Notes: generated by a model not told the origin, from the sequence alone. Counted from the first letter of the stretch, positions 20,202 to 28,795 are shown. The stretch is 33,822 nucleotides of DNA from Neobacillus fumarioli NBRC 102428 (GCF_001591485.1 NZ_BCUZ01000022.1:1-33822); one strand, 5' to 3'. Numbers and translations: made by a program.

Positions 20202-22037
20202 TTATTTCTTGGAATTATTATCGTCCATTTTTAAAACAGCCATAAACGCTTCTTGTGGTACCTCAACAGAGCCGACCTGCTTCATCCGTTTTTTACCTTC
20301 TTTTTGCTTTTCAAGCAATTTCCGTTTTCGGGATATATCTCCCCCGTAACATTTGGCCAACACGTTTTTCCGCATCGCCTTGATGGTCGAACGTGCAATT
20401 ATTTTCGTACCAATTGCCGCCTGAACAGGAACTTCAAATTGCTGTCTCGGTATTAAATCTTTCAGTTTCTCAACTATGACCTTCCCGCGCTCATATGCAA
20501 AATCTTTATGAACAATAAAACTTAAAGCATCAACGGTTTCCCCGTTTAACAGGATATCCATCTTCACAAGTTTGGATGGTTTATAGCCAATCAATTCATA
20601 ATCAAATGAGGCGTACCCTTTTGTACTTGATTTGAGCTGGTCAAAGAAATCATAGACGATTTCAGAAAGAGGAATTTCATAAATAATGCTGACTCTCGTT
20701 TGATCCAAGTATTGCATATCAATAAAGATTCCGCGCTTATTCTGGCATAGCTCCATAATTGCACCGACATAATCATTTGGCGACATGATCGTGGCTTTTA
20801 CATACGGCTCTTCCACCCGATCGATTTTTTGCGGTTCAGGCATATTCGACGGGTTGTCCACATTCATCTGTTCCCCATCAGTCAAATAGACATGATAAAT
20901 TACACTTGGTGCAGTAGTAATTAAATCAATCTTAAATTCCCGCTCAATCCGCTCCTGGATAATTTCCATGTGAAGAAGTCCAAGGAAGCCGCAGCGGAAA
21001 CCAAAGCCCAATGCTTGTGATGTCTCCGGTTCGAATTGCAGGGCGGAATCATTTAATTGCAGTTTTTCCAACGCTTCACGCAAATCATTAAACTTGGACG
21101 TATCAATCGGATAAAGACCGCAATAGACCATTGGGTTTAATTTCCGATAGCCGGGAAGCGGTTCGGCTGCGCCGTTTTTGGCATTTGTAATCGTATCCCC
21201 GACCCTTGTATCACTGACATTCTTTATCGAGGCAGTTAAAAAACCAACATCCCCTACAGACAATTCATCGCGCTGTACAGCCTTTGGGGTAAGCACACCA
21301 ACTTCAGTGACTTCGAATTCTGCCCCAGTTGCCATCATTTTGATCTTATCTCCAACTTTGACAGTGCCGTCAACCACACGAATATAAGCGACCACTCCGC
21401 GGTATGCGTCATAAAGCGAGTCAAAGATCAGCGCTTTTAACGGAGCATCCGGATCTCCGGAAGGCGCTGGAACCCTTTCAACCACCTGTTCCAAAATTTC
21501 CTCAATGCCAATTCCAGCTTTTGCCGAAGCTAAAACAGCCTCGGAGGCATCCAAGCCGATGACCTCTTCGATTTCATTTCGCACTCTTTCTGGATCAGCG
21601 CTTGGCAAATCAATTTTATTAATGACCGGCAGGATTTCCAAATCGTTATCCAGCGCCAAATAAACATTTGCCAATGTCTGTGCTTCAATTCCCTGCGCCG
21701 CATCAACGACCAGGATCGCCCCTTCACAGGCAGCAAGACTCCGGGAAACCTCGTACGTAAAGTCGACATGTCCCGGCGTGTCAATTAAGTGGAAAATATA
21801 TTCTTCGCCATCCTTTGCTTTATACTTAAGCTGAACGGCATTTAATTTAATTGTGATTCCGCGTTCTCTTTCCAAATCCATCGAGTCCAGAAGCTGATCT
21901 TTCATTTCCCGAGATGAGAGCGCATTAGTTTTTTCTAAAATTCGGTCGGCTAATGTTGATTTTCCATGATCTATGTGAGCAATAATCGAAAAATTTCTGA
22001 TTTTCTCTTGCCTTTTGAGTCTTTCTTCTCTGTTCAT
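20202..22037 (-). CDS. lepA: Elongation factor 4 (LepA)
   Basis: Ribosome-associated GTPase related to EF-G, implicated in 30S biogenesis and translation under stress. The 611-residue protein has G1 AHIDHGKS (20-27), [45 protein letters not shown], and the LepA-specific C-terminal domain with [20 protein letters not shown] and [17 protein letters not shown] start at the ATG at 22037, 8 nt after AGGAG; a GTG at 22046 overlaps that site. A promoter (22080-22108) lies about 45 nt upstream. Confidence 0.98.
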   Translation of the reverse strand: MNREERLKRQEKIRNFSIIAHIDHGKSTLADRILEKTNALSSREMKDQLLDSMDLERERGITIKLNAVQLKYKAKDGEEYIFHLIDTPGHVDFTYEVSRSLAACEGAILVVDAAQGIEAQTLANVYLALDNDLEILPVINKIDLPSADPERVRNEIEEVIGLDASEAVLASAKAGIGIEEILEQVVERVPAPSGDPDAPLKALIFDSLYDAYRGVVAYIRVVDGTVKVGDKIKMMATGAEFEVTEVGVLTPKAVQRDELSVGDVGFLTASIKNVSDTRVGDTITNAKNGAAEPLPGYRKLNPMVYCGLYPIDTSKFNDLREALEKLQLNDSALQFEPETSQALGFGFRCGFLGLLHMEIIQERIEREFKIDLITTAPSVIYHVYLTDGEQMNVDNPSNMPEPQKIDRVEEPYVKATIMSPNDYVGAIMELCQNKRGIFIDMQYLDQTRVSIIYEIPLSEIVYDFFDQLKSSTKGYASFDYELIGYKPSKLVKMDILLNGETVDALSFIVHKDFAYERGKVIVEKLKDLIPRQQFEVPVQAAIGTKIIARSTIKAMRKNVLAKCYGGDISRKRKLLEKQKEGKKRMKQVGSVEVPQEAFMAVLKMDDNNSKK

Positions 22038-22079
22038 CTTGTTCACTCCTGCTATACTCGCACACGTACACTAGTCTTG

Positions 22080-22108
22080 ATTATATCAGCAGGAGAAACA
22101 AGATTCAA
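22080..22108 (-). promoter_or_regulatory. Sigma-A promoter of lepA
   Basis: TTGAAT (22103-22108) and a perfect TATAAT (22080-22085) on the minus strand with 17 nt between, about 43 nt upstream of lepA. The -35 begins right at the tail of the yqxA terminator, so lepA starts immediately where the sporulation unit ends. Confidence 0.85.
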
Positions 22109-22160
22109 TCAAAAGTGAGAGCACCCGGTTTTGAATGGTTGAACAGGTGCTTTTCACTTT
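22108..22160 (-). terminator. Intrinsic terminator after yqxA
   Basis: On the minus strand AAAGTGAAAAGCACC (22146-22160) pairs with GGGTGCTCTCACTTT (22112-22126), a long stem with a mismatch and a ~19-nt loop, ending in TTTT. Its first bases overlap the yqxA stop codon region. Confidence 0.75.
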
Positions 22161-22462
22161 CATTTCGTTATATTATCAATGAATTTTGCCGAGGCATGGG
22201 TTAGACCATCTGACATTTTCTTTCCAATCGATGAGAATAAGTTTGCGGAATATAGTTCTTCCAGCTTTTTCTTTTTCGCTTGAATATCGTGGCTTAAAGG
22301 TCCGATTCCTTTCTTATCTGTTGCTTTGAGTAAAGTGGTATGTTTGAAATCACTATTGCCCTTTGTTTTTTGAATTCCGTTACTAGCCATCTGCATCCCT
22401 GTTAATACTGCAATAAACAAAATAGAAGCCAAACAAAATGTTTTCAATATGAACATCTTCAT
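22160..22462 (-). CDS. yqxA: YqxA family protein (DUF3679)
   Basis: A 100-residue protein of unknown function matching the position and form of B. subtilis yqxA between the gpr region and lepA. It has one N-terminal hydrophobic helix or uncleaved signal (FILKTFCLASILFIAVLTGM) followed by MASNGIQKTKG and a short soluble part with a Lys-rich helix (IQAKKKKLEELY). The ATG at 22462 has AAGGAG 10 nt upstream; a second ATG at 22456 is possible. No promoter is clear and it may be co-transcribed with gpr. In B. subtilis spoIIP lies between gpr and yqxA; it is missing here. Confidence 0.82.
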   Translation of the reverse strand: MKMFILKTFCLASILFIAVLTGMQMASNGIQKTKGNSDFKHTTLLKATDKKGIGPLSHDIQAKKKKLEELYSANLFSSIGKKMSDGLTHASAKFIDNITK

Positions 22463-22536
22463 ATGAAATGTGCTCCTTTAAATTCATTCTAGTAAATCTT
22501 ATGCATTACTAGAGATGATAGAACTAATTTTGGCAG

Positions 22537-23652
22537 TTATCTCGTATAGTAACCAGCATTTTCTTGGTCCACGTTGCTGTGGAGAGAGGAATTCAGTCCA
22601 TTGGCAATTAAATTGGCCATATCTTCAATAAACACATCTACTTCCTTTGGTGTTACCATTAAGTTATGGCCTAACGGCGACAATACTTCATAGATTAACT
22701 TTCGCTTCTCATCCTCCGGCAATGTACCAATGATGCCAAGGAATGTTTTTCGATGCTGTTCATCCGGCAAATCCTGTTCTGTCAGCTTTCGGCCTTCGCC
22801 AAAACTCATTCCGGCTGGTGCCAGCGCCCTTGATGGCCTGTTTCCTTCCCGCATTTCTTTGCCAAAATGTTTCAAGATATAGTCAATGGTATCACTAGTA
22901 ATGGATACAGCATCAACCACTGTCGGAACACCTATAGCAAAAACCGGAATCCCTAACGTTTCTTTACTTAATTCTTTCCGTTTATTACCTACCCCCGAAC
23001 CGGGATGAATGCCTGTATCAGATATTTGAATTGTCGAATTCACGCGGTCGATAGAGCGGGATGCTAAAGCATCAATCGCAATAACGAAATCAGGCTTCGT
23101 TTTTTCCACTACCCCAAAAATAATATCGCTTGTCTCGATTCCGGTCAGCCCCATAACGCCAGGTGAAAGGGCACTGACAGAACGAAACCCTTTTTCCACA
23201 TGTTCCGGTTGAAGTTGAAATAAATGCCTAGTGATCAACAAGTTTTCGCAAACCATCGGTCCGAGGGCGTCCGGGGTAACATTCCAATTCCCCAAACCGA
23301 CAATTAGGCAGGAATCCGTTTTTTTAATGCCGCTCGATTCCAAAAAGCGGGAAAACTCCGCAGCAAAAACGGCTTCCACCTTTTGCTGCAAGTCCGTGTC
23401 TTGTTCACGGATTCCTTGAACTTCAAGTGTCAAGTATCTTCCTGCTTTCTTGCCAAGCTGTTTTTCTCCTTGTTCTGTTACTTCTACTAAAGAGATTTTT
23501 ATATCATCGACATCTTTTTCCTTAATAATCACGCCTTCAACCTGGGAAAGATTTTCCCCCTGTTCAACTGATTGCGCGAGCAGCATTTCTCTTGCTTCAA
23601 TTGCCAAATCGGTTCGAACCGAATATTTGCTTAAATCAATCGCTTCCTTCAT
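22537..23652 (-). CDS. gpr: Spore germination endoprotease Gpr
   Basis: Gpr (peptidase family A25) degrades small acid-soluble spore proteins during germination. It is made in the forespore as a zymogen that removes a short N-terminal propeptide. The 371-residue protein shows the N-terminal [10 protein letters not shown], which resembles the SASP cleavage motif, then [69 protein letters not shown] and [14 protein letters not shown] at 23652 with GGAGG 8 nt upstream. It is divergent from rpsT. A forespore sigma-F/G promoter is expected but I could not pick one out. Confidence 0.97.
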   Translation of the reverse strand: MKEAIDLSKYSVRTDLAIEAREMLLAQSVEQGENLSQVEGVIIKEKDVDDIKISLVEVTEQGEKQLGKKAGRYLTLEVQGIREQDTDLQQKVEAVFAAEFSRFLESSGIKKTDSCLIVGLGNWNVTPDALGPMVCENLLITRHLFQLQPEHVEKGFRSVSALSPGVMGLTGIETSDIIFGVVEKTKPDFVIAIDALASRSIDRVNSTIQISDTGIHPGSGVGNKRKELSKETLGIPVFAIGVPTVVDAVSITSDTIDYILKHFGKEMREGNRPSRALAPAGMSFGEGRKLTEQDLPDEQHRKTFLGIIGTLPEDEKRKLIYEVLSPLGHNLMVTPKEVDVFIEDMANLIANGLNSSLHSNVDQENAGYYTR

Positions 23653-23758
23653 GGATCCAACCTCCTATAAAGACTGCCTGCAGAAACTACTTCCTATTTT
23701 TCCCCTTAAGAAATAAAACATGCAAGGAAAAATACTTAACGCAGGTGAAATTTCCGTA

Positions 23759-23787
23759 TTGCAATATAGGTTTTCGTTTGTTAAAAT
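23759..23787 (+). promoter_or_regulatory. Sigma-A promoter of rpsT
   Basis: TTGCAA (23759-23764) and TAAAAT (23782-23787) with 17 nt between on plus, about 75 nt upstream of the rpsT start codon. It is the best match in the gpr-rpsT divergent region. Confidence 0.7.
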
Positions 23788-23820
23788 ATCTCTTGTTGCA
23801 AATATTTATTTATGAATGCT

Positions 23821-23844
23821 AGTCGAGTTCATATAGTCTCGATT
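23821..23844 (+). other. Small hairpin in the rpsT leader
   Basis: AGTCGAG (23821-23827) pairs with CTCGATT (23838-23844), including one G-U pair, around a 10-nt loop, 7 nt upstream of the ribosome site. It could affect rpsT translation, but the stem is short. Confidence 0.35.
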
Positions 23845-23864
23845 CTTTGTAGGAGGTGAATGGA

Positions 23865-24125
23865 ATGCCTAATATTAAATCTGCAATTAAACGCGTAAAA
23901 ACAAGCGAAGCTCGTAATGCAAAAAATACAATGGAAAAATCCGCAATGCGTACGGCTATTAAAAAAGTAGAAGCTGCTGTTACTCTTAAAGATGCAGCTG
24001 CTGCAAAAGAAGCTTTAGTAGTTGCATCAAGCAAACTGGACAAAGCTGCAAGAAAAGGACTTATCCACAAAAACGCGGCTGCCCGCAAAAAATCTCGTTT
24101 AGTGAAAAAAGTAAACGGCCTTTAA
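23865..24125 (+). CDS. rpsT: 30S ribosomal protein S20
   Basis: S20 is a basic helical protein that binds 16S rRNA early in 30S assembly. The 86-residue product begins [20 protein letters not shown] and ends [20 protein letters not shown], typical of Bacillus S20. The ATG at 23865 is 6 nt after GGAGGTG; a GTG at 23856 overlaps that site and is rejected. It is a single-gene unit on plus with its own promoter and a perfect terminator, divergent from gpr and convergent with holA. Confidence 0.98.
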   Translation: MPNIKSAIKRVKTSEARNAKNTMEKSAMRTAIKKVEAAVTLKDAAAAKEALVVASSKLDKAARKGLIHKNAAARKKSRLVKKVNGL

Positions 24126-24126
24126 T

Positions 24127-24160
24127 AAAAAACGATTCCTTTTTTAAGGAATCGTTTTTT
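24127..24160 (+). terminator. Intrinsic terminator of rpsT, probably bidirectional
   Basis: Perfect 15-bp arms AAAAAACGATTCCTT (24127-24141) and AAGGAATCGTTTTTT (24146-24160) with a TTTT loop, directly after the rpsT stop. The A-tract gives a matching U-tract on the other strand, so it may also stop holA transcription. Confidence 0.93.
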
Positions 24161-24164
24161 ATTA

Positions 24165-24321
24165 AAAGTAAAGAAAGTATAAATTTTAACTTCGAAAATT
24201 GTCCAGCGCAAGCGTCCAAGCCCCTCGGGACAAAAACCAGATGCCCTAAAAGTCCAAAAAACAGACTTTTAGGGCTGAAGAACATTTGCCTGTCGGGGCT
24301 AACCAAGCGCTTGCGCTTTTC
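24165..24321 (-). repeat. Dispersed ~157-bp hairpin repeat, copy 2
   Basis: Inverted copy of the 8685-8843 repeat, roughly 90% identical by eye. Conserved features are the ends (AAAGTAAAGAA...GTATAAATTTT and CGCTTGCGCTTTTC), the outer pair GCGCAAGCG/CGCTTGCGC, AGCCCC/GGGGCT, and the inner stem GCCCTAAAAGTC/GACTTTTAGGGC. One end lies about 5 bp from the rpsT terminator. The other abuts the holA stop codon (24322-24324), so the element may have set the end of holA. Confidence 0.9.
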
Positions 24322-25338
24322 TTATTTATTCAATTGAAATAACAGCATTTCCATCACCAGCGATTTATTCATGCCGCCAGTTTTCACTTTGTAATCGGCG
24401 TCAGCAAGCAGATCAATTAACTGCACAAGTTCTTCGTCCTTAAACCGGGAAGCTTGTCCAAGGGCTAGCTTTACCCGAAATGGATGGGTCTTAAGAAATC
24501 CGGCAATTTGCTGCTGACCATACCCTCTCCTGGAAAGCTCTTTCGTCTGATAGATCAACCTAAATTGAGCGGAAATTAGCGCTAATATTTTGATCGGTTC
24601 TTCATTTTGCTTTAAAAGATCATAATAAATCCTGAGCGCCTCATCAGGCTTCTTCTGCACCACTTTATCAATCAATGTAAAAATATTTTGCTCAAGCGTC
24701 CTTGCCGCTAGTTTTTCGACTATTGCTGTATTTATCTGTTTTTTATTAGCTGCATATAAAGAAAGCTTTTCAATTTCACTTGAGAGCATAAACATATTTG
24801 TTCCGACAAGCATCAGCAAAAGTTCAATTGCCTCTGGCTCAATTTCAACGCTAAATTGCTTCGCCCTTTGTTTGATCCAATTCTTTAACTCCTGTTCGTT
24901 TAACTTTTTCGCTTCTACTATTTCCGCGTTTCTTTTAAGCTCTTTCGTGATTTTTTTCCGTTCATCCAGCTTTTCATATGGAGCCATGATCACCAAAACG
25001 GTATATGGGGCGGGTTCTTTTAAATAGGCCTCCAGCCTTTCCACATTATGAGCAGCCTTTTCTTTTGACTTCTCCGCCGTTAAGAAAACAGGATTATGAA
25101 GCAAAACCACTTTCCGTTCACCAAAAAAAGGAAATGTTTCGGCATCTTCTAACGCAAGTTCAACTGGCGTTTCTTCTAAATCATAGACAGAATAGTTTAA
25201 GTCCATTTCTTCTTCAGTTAAGGCCGATTTCAGCAATAAATCCTTCGTTTCATTGATTAAAAACGCTTCTGTTCCATATACTAAATAAATAGGAGCAAAT
25301 TCCCTTTGTTTCATTTTACGCCAAATATCGAATACCAT
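24322..25338 (-). CDS. holA: DNA polymerase III subunit delta
   Basis: The delta subunit of the clamp loader, which opens the beta sliding clamp. The 338-residue protein (yqeN in B. subtilis) begins MVFDIWRKMKQREFAPIYLV and has YGTEAFLINETKDLLL, DAETFPFFGERKVVLLHNP, APYEKLDERKKITKELK, and the C-terminal collar helices with LLKQNEEPIKILALISAQFR and HPFRVKLALGQA. ATG at 25338 with GGGGAG 7 nt upstream; an in-frame start at 25356 is not conserved. It ends LLFQLNK at the repeat boundary, apparently about ten residues shorter than B. subtilis at the C-terminus (from memory). Confidence 0.95.
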   Translation of the reverse strand: MVFDIWRKMKQREFAPIYLVYGTEAFLINETKDLLLKSALTEEEMDLNYSVYDLEETPVELALEDAETFPFFGERKVVLLHNPVFLTAEKSKEKAAHNVERLEAYLKEPAPYTVLVIMAPYEKLDERKKITKELKRNAEIVEAKKLNEQELKNWIKQRAKQFSVEIEPEAIELLLMLVGTNMFMLSSEIEKLSLYAANKKQINTAIVEKLAARTLEQNIFTLIDKVVQKKPDEALRIYYDLLKQNEEPIKILALISAQFRLIYQTKELSRRGYGQQQIAGFLKTHPFRVKLALGQASRFKDEELVQLIDLLADADYKVKTGGMNKSLVMEMLLFQLNK

Positions 25339-25649
25339 GTTCAAGCTCCCCTTCAATTCACTCTATACTATCGTAATGAAGCGGAGATTGTTTGACAAGT
25401 ATAAGCTTAAAATGATAAAGGGAACTGGCATGCGCTAAGAAATGCCAATTCCCGATCTATATTGAACGCCAGTATAACAGCCCTAGGATCTATTATGATC
25501 TGGCGGAGTACCATATTGTAATCATTATTTTGACCTTTTGAGGGTATAACTATTTTGACAACTCTTGTAAGTATAGGAAAGCAATTCGAGGATACTGGAT
25601 TTTTTTTCAAAAATCACTTATACTATGTTTAAAATAGGAGGGGTTGCGC
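25339..25649. other. Gene-free region with two inverted repeats
   Basis: A 311-bp divergent gap between holA and yqzM. It contains a 12-bp stem with one mismatch (GGGAACTGGCAT at 25420-25431, ATGCCAATTCCC at 25442-25453). A second structure is CGCCAG (25467-25472) with CTGGCG (25500-25505), enclosing GGATC/GATCT. A perfect TTGACA lies at 25392-25397 on plus, but only weak -10 candidates follow. I see no convincing coding sequence. It must hold the holA and yqzM start signals and may encode a small RNA. Confidence 0.5.
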
Positions 25650-25784
25650 GTGAACGAATTTGAAAAAAATGTGCAAAGTAAACGAAACGATGCAATTGAT
25701 TCAGGGGTAGGTTTTGGCGTTTCTTTTGTTTTTTTTGCTATTATATTCATCATCGCAACAGTTGTTAAGCAAATTGGTTCATAA
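25650..25784 (+). CDS. yqzM: YqzM family small membrane protein
   Basis: A 44-residue protein from GTG at 25650, with GGAGGGG about 9 nt upstream. It begins MNEFEKNVQSKRNDAIDSGV, followed by one hydrophobic helix (FGVSFVFFAIIFIIATVV) and the end KQIGS. From memory it matches B. subtilis YqzM in length, sequence and place, between holA and comEC. The function is unknown. It is probably a single-pass membrane peptide with a short cytoplasmic N-terminus. A terminator follows, convergent with comEC. Confidence 0.9.
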   Translation: MNEFEKNVQSKRNDAIDSGVGFGVSFVFFAIIFIIATVVKQIGS

Positions 25785-25800
25785 AATAATTCATCATTCT

Positions 25801-25832
25801 AAGAGGCTGTAAGTTTGGACAGCCTCTTTATT
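25801..25832 (+). terminator. Terminator between yqzM and comEC, probably bidirectional
   Basis: Perfect 10-bp arms AAGAGGCTGT (25801-25810) and ACAGCCTCTT (25819-25828) with an 8-nt loop, 16 nt after the yqzM stop and 20 nt beyond the comEC stop. The flanking T and A tracts are short. Confidence 0.75.
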
Positions 25833-25848
25833 CAATTGATAGTATATT

Positions 25849-28173
25849 CTATTGTAAGAAGGGGAAAAAGGTTCCTTTTCTACAGAAAAAGCGATAAGTG
25901 ATGGCTCCCTGTAAATCCGTTCGGTAAATGCTGACATTTTCTTGTTTCAGCAGCTGCAAAACTTCTTGATGAGGATGGCCAAACCGGTTCTTTTCACCTG
26001 CAGAAATAAGCGCCACCCGGGGTTTTGCTTGCTTGATAAACAACGGGCTGCTCGAAGTCCTGCTGCCATGGTGTCCTGCTTTTAACACATCAACGTGTAA
26101 GTTTGGAAAATTCTTAATAACTCTCTCCTCTCCCGCTTGGTCAAGATCACCGCCAAAAAACCAACTGAAACCATCAATTTGTGCCAGAATAGTTAATGAT
26201 CCGCTGTTCCGCCCCCCACTAAAATTCCGTTCTGGTGAAAGGATCGTAAATGTATTCTCTCCGCTCTCCCATTGCATTCCTTTTGATCCCTTAATGACCG
26301 GAATTCCTTTTAACTTTGCTGCATTTATGATTCTCTTCTCGGTTTCTGATTCCTCTGCCACATCCGGCAGAACAATTTGTTTGACCTTGAGCTCGTTCAT
26401 AATGGATAAACTGCCGCCTATATGATCCAGATCCCCATGCGTAAGGATCAGCTTATCAAGTTTAGTAATTCCCTTTGATTTTAAAAAAGGGACAACTATA
26501 TCTCTTCCAACTTCAAACGACTTTTCACGCTGTTTCCATTTTTCTTCAGAAAATTGCAATGTTCCCCCGGTATCAATCAAATAATTTCCCTTTCCAAATG
26601 GCAGATGAATCAAAATACTATCTCCCTGGCCTACATCAATCATGGTCACTTCACCGAACGGATTAAGCCAATTCCATATGGGTTGCAGTGTAAACAGTAA
26701 AATACTGCAAAAAAACAAATTCCTTTTCCATTTAACGTGAAATTTTGACTCCCATATATAAAAAATCAGTGAAATCAGAAAACCATAAATTAGTAAAAAC
26801 AAGAAATTCGGCCGGCCGGGAACAAACTGTCCCAAAGGGACATGACTAAAAATCCCGATCAGCTGATTAGAAAAATGAATCACTTTTTCAAAAAGAGTGA
26901 TCAAAAGCTGAGGAGTTTTTCCAAACAGAAGTTGAATGAAAAACAGTATGTACAAACCAGGCATATAAATAAATGAAAAAAGTGGAATGTAAAGCAGATT
27001 GGCTAAGAGGCTGGTAATTGGCATTTGAAAGTAATGGTATAGTAAAAATGGCATAGCTGCTAATTGGGCTGTAATAGAGGTGGCCAGCATTTGGGAGACA
27101 TTACTTTGCTCATTAATTAAGATTCGCTGTACTGACAATATGATCGCCAAACTAACGGTAAAAGAAAGCTGAAAGCCAATATCGAAAATAATAAAGGGGT
27201 CGTAAAACAAATAGAGAATAAAAGCCAAACTGATGGCATCAATAGAAATCAGCTTTAACCTGTGTTTCCACTTTGACGCGATTAACACAAGAAAAATCAT
27301 CAAGCAGGAACGATTGACAGATGGCGAGGCTCCGGTAAGGAGAGCATAAATAGGTAAGATCGCGAGCAGAAAACTTTCCATAAACTGTCTTGTAAATCCG
27401 ATTCGAATTCCTAAATAAAAGACCATTCCGATTAATAATGACACATGAAGTCCAGATATCGCAAGCAAGTGGACAATCCCGGTTTTTTGGTAATCATTAA
27501 GTAATTCGGGATCCAACATACTTCGATCTCCAAATATTAACGCCGCTGACAACGAAGCAATTTCTGACGGAAAATGTGTTTCAAGATAATGGATGCCAAA
27601 AAAACGAAGCTGTTTCACAAAAACAATTGGAGAAGATTTCTGAGCTGAACAATTTTGCAGCGGATTATTTCCAGAATTGACAATCCAGTAAATCTGATTC
27701 ATTGCCAAATACTCCCGGTAATTAAACCCATTTGGGTTTTTGGCTATTTTGGGTTTCGCCAAGGTACCTGACACTAAACAAAAGCTATTATAAAAGGAAA
27801 TATTTTCTAAAACATGTTTCTCTTCCTCCGATTTGATGGTATAGCGGATTAACAGCTTTTCATTATACTGTGCGTCTTTAGCCGTTATTTGCAGTAAGTC
27901 ACCGTCAATTTTCGGGTCGTCGATGTATTGAAGATGAAATGAAGTTTTTGTTTCAGGGATGTTGGAATGATTGGTTCGAATGGCCTTATAACTGACAAGC
28001 AGAAATATCACGATAATAACCATGATAGCGATGAACTGCCGTTTCGTAAAACGTTTATATTGATATAAAAAGTAAAAATAAATCAATGTGAGGATAAAAA
28101 AAGAAGGATGCACTAACAAGCTGAGAACGGTTAGTAAGGCGGCAATAGCATAAAATAGACTTTTTCCATTCAT
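25849..28173 (-). CDS. comEC: Competence DNA-transport channel ComEC
   Basis: ComEC forms the membrane channel for single-stranded DNA entry during transformation. The 774-residue protein has N-terminal membrane helices, an extracytoplasmic DUF4131/OB-like domain, and the multi-helix Competence domain with LAISGLHVSLLIGM and GASPSVNRSCLM. A C-terminal metallo-beta-lactamase-like domain carries HGDLDHIGG (about 579), GGD and GHHGSRTSS (about 700), a possible nuclease. I start at the ATG at 28173, 9 nt after GGAG; the open frame extends to 28287 but that part overlaps comEB and has no suitable ribosome site. It appears intact. Confidence 0.95.
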   Translation of the reverse strand: MNGKSLFYAIAALLTVLSLLVHPSFFILTLIYFYFLYQYKRFTKRQFIAIMVIIVIFLLVSYKAIRTNHSNIPETKTSFHLQYIDDPKIDGDLLQITAKDAQYNEKLLIRYTIKSEEEKHVLENISFYNSFCLVSGTLAKPKIAKNPNGFNYREYLAMNQIYWIVNSGNNPLQNCSAQKSSPIVFVKQLRFFGIHYLETHFPSEIASLSAALIFGDRSMLDPELLNDYQKTGIVHLLAISGLHVSLLIGMVFYLGIRIGFTRQFMESFLLAILPIYALLTGASPSVNRSCLMIFLVLIASKWKHRLKLISIDAISLAFILYLFYDPFIIFDIGFQLSFTVSLAIILSVQRILINEQSNVSQMLATSITAQLAAMPFLLYHYFQMPITSLLANLLYIPLFSFIYMPGLYILFFIQLLFGKTPQLLITLFEKVIHFSNQLIGIFSHVPLGQFVPGRPNFLFLLIYGFLISLIFYIWESKFHVKWKRNLFFCSILLFTLQPIWNWLNPFGEVTMIDVGQGDSILIHLPFGKGNYLIDTGGTLQFSEEKWKQREKSFEVGRDIVVPFLKSKGITKLDKLILTHGDLDHIGGSLSIMNELKVKQIVLPDVAEESETEKRIINAAKLKGIPVIKGSKGMQWESGENTFTILSPERNFSGGRNSGSLTILAQIDGFSWFFGGDLDQAGEERVIKNFPNLHVDVLKAGHHGSRTSSSPLFIKQAKPRVALISAGEKNRFGHPHQEVLQLLKQENVSIYRTDLQGAITYRFFCRKGTFFPFLQ

Positions 28174-28225
28174 ACAAATCTTCTCCATTAGCGGGATTTG
28201 CTTTTTAGCTTTAAGGAACGTTGAT

Positions 28226-28248
28226 CGCCGGCTTGGAAAATGCCGGCG
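28226..28248 (-). other. GC-rich hairpin between comEB and comEC
   Basis: Perfect CGCCGGC (28226-28232) and GCCGGCG (28242-28248) with a 9-nt loop, in the 88-nt comEB-comEC gap. No T-run follows in the transcribed direction, so it is not an obvious terminator. It could reduce or stabilise the comEC part of the mRNA. Confidence 0.45.
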
Positions 28249-28261
28249 AATTGATGAGGAT

Positions 28262-28723
28262 TTAATGATGAATTGTTCGGAAATCAATGACTTCTTCGGT
28301 TAACTCAACCTTTTCTACCTTTACACCTGCCTGTTCAAACAGTTCAAGTGCATATGGATGATTTTTATAATCTTTGGCATAATAAACCGTTTTGATTCCT
28401 GCTTGAATAATAGCTTTGCAGCACTGCAGACATGGAAAATGTGTCACATATATTTCTGCTCCATCTGTCGGCACGCCAAACTTGGCACATTGCAAGAGGG
28501 CGTTCATTTCCGCGTGAATTGTTCGTACGCAATGATTATCAATTACATAACAGCCTTTATCGATACAGTGATCTCCTCCTGCAATCGAGCCGTTATATCC
28601 ACCGGCAATAATCCGCTTATCCCTGACAATCGTAGCTCCTACAGTCAGGCGTGTGCATGTGCTTCTTAATGCAAGCAAATGACTCTGTGCCATAAAATAT
28701 TGATCCCACGAAATCCGGTTCAC
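28262..28723 (-). CDS. comEB: Deoxycytidylate deaminase, ComEB
   Basis: Zinc-dependent dCMP deaminase converting dCMP to dUMP for dTTP synthesis. It sits in the comE operon but is reported dispensable for transformation in B. subtilis. The 153-residue protein has RLTVGATIVRDKRIIAGGYN, the catalytic HAEMNALL and the zinc cysteines PCLQCCKAIIQAG. I favour the GTG at 28723, 8 nt after GGGAG, giving M-NRISWDQYFMAQSHLLALR like relatives; an upstream GTG at 28750 is less likely. It ends about 35 residues earlier than the B. subtilis protein (from memory), soon after the conserved fold. Its own weak promoter may lie at 28755-28784. Confidence 0.95.
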   Translation of the reverse strand: MNRISWDQYFMAQSHLLALRSTCTRLTVGATIVRDKRIIAGGYNGSIAGGDHCIDKGCYVIDNHCVRTIHAEMNALLQCAKFGVPTDGAEIYVTHFPCLQCCKAIIQAGIKTVYYAKDYKNHPYALELFEQAGVKVEKVELTEEVIDFRTIHH

Positions 28724-28754
28724 ATTCTCCACTCCCTTAAGACATTTCACCTTT

Positions 28755-28784
28755 AGTGTAACGGCGTTTGGACAAATCGGTCAA
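28755..28784 (-). promoter_or_regulatory. Possible promoter for comEB-comEC
   Basis: TTGACC (28779-28784) and TACACT (28755-28760) on the minus strand, 18 nt apart, in the comEA-comEB gap. It could give comEB expression outside competence, which would suit a nucleotide enzyme. The -10 match is modest. Confidence 0.4.
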
Positions 28785-28795
28785 ATCCAAAATGA

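Noticed and set aside
23653-23760. Sigma-G promoter for gpr
   Set aside because: Expected from biology, but no pair resembling the sigma-F/G -35 and -10 with correct spacing could be selected by eye.
24061-24306. 81-codon minus-strand open frame
   Set aside because: It overlaps the 3' end of rpsT antisense, the rpsT terminator and repeat copy 2, with no ribosome site.
25407-25610. 67-codon minus-strand frame in the holA-yqzM gap
   Set aside because: No ribosome site, no family resemblance, and it runs through both inverted repeats of that region.
28174-28287. 38-residue N-terminal extension of ComEC
   Set aside because: It overlaps the end of comEB, is not like known ComEC N-termini, and the ATG at 28173 has a well-placed GGAG site.
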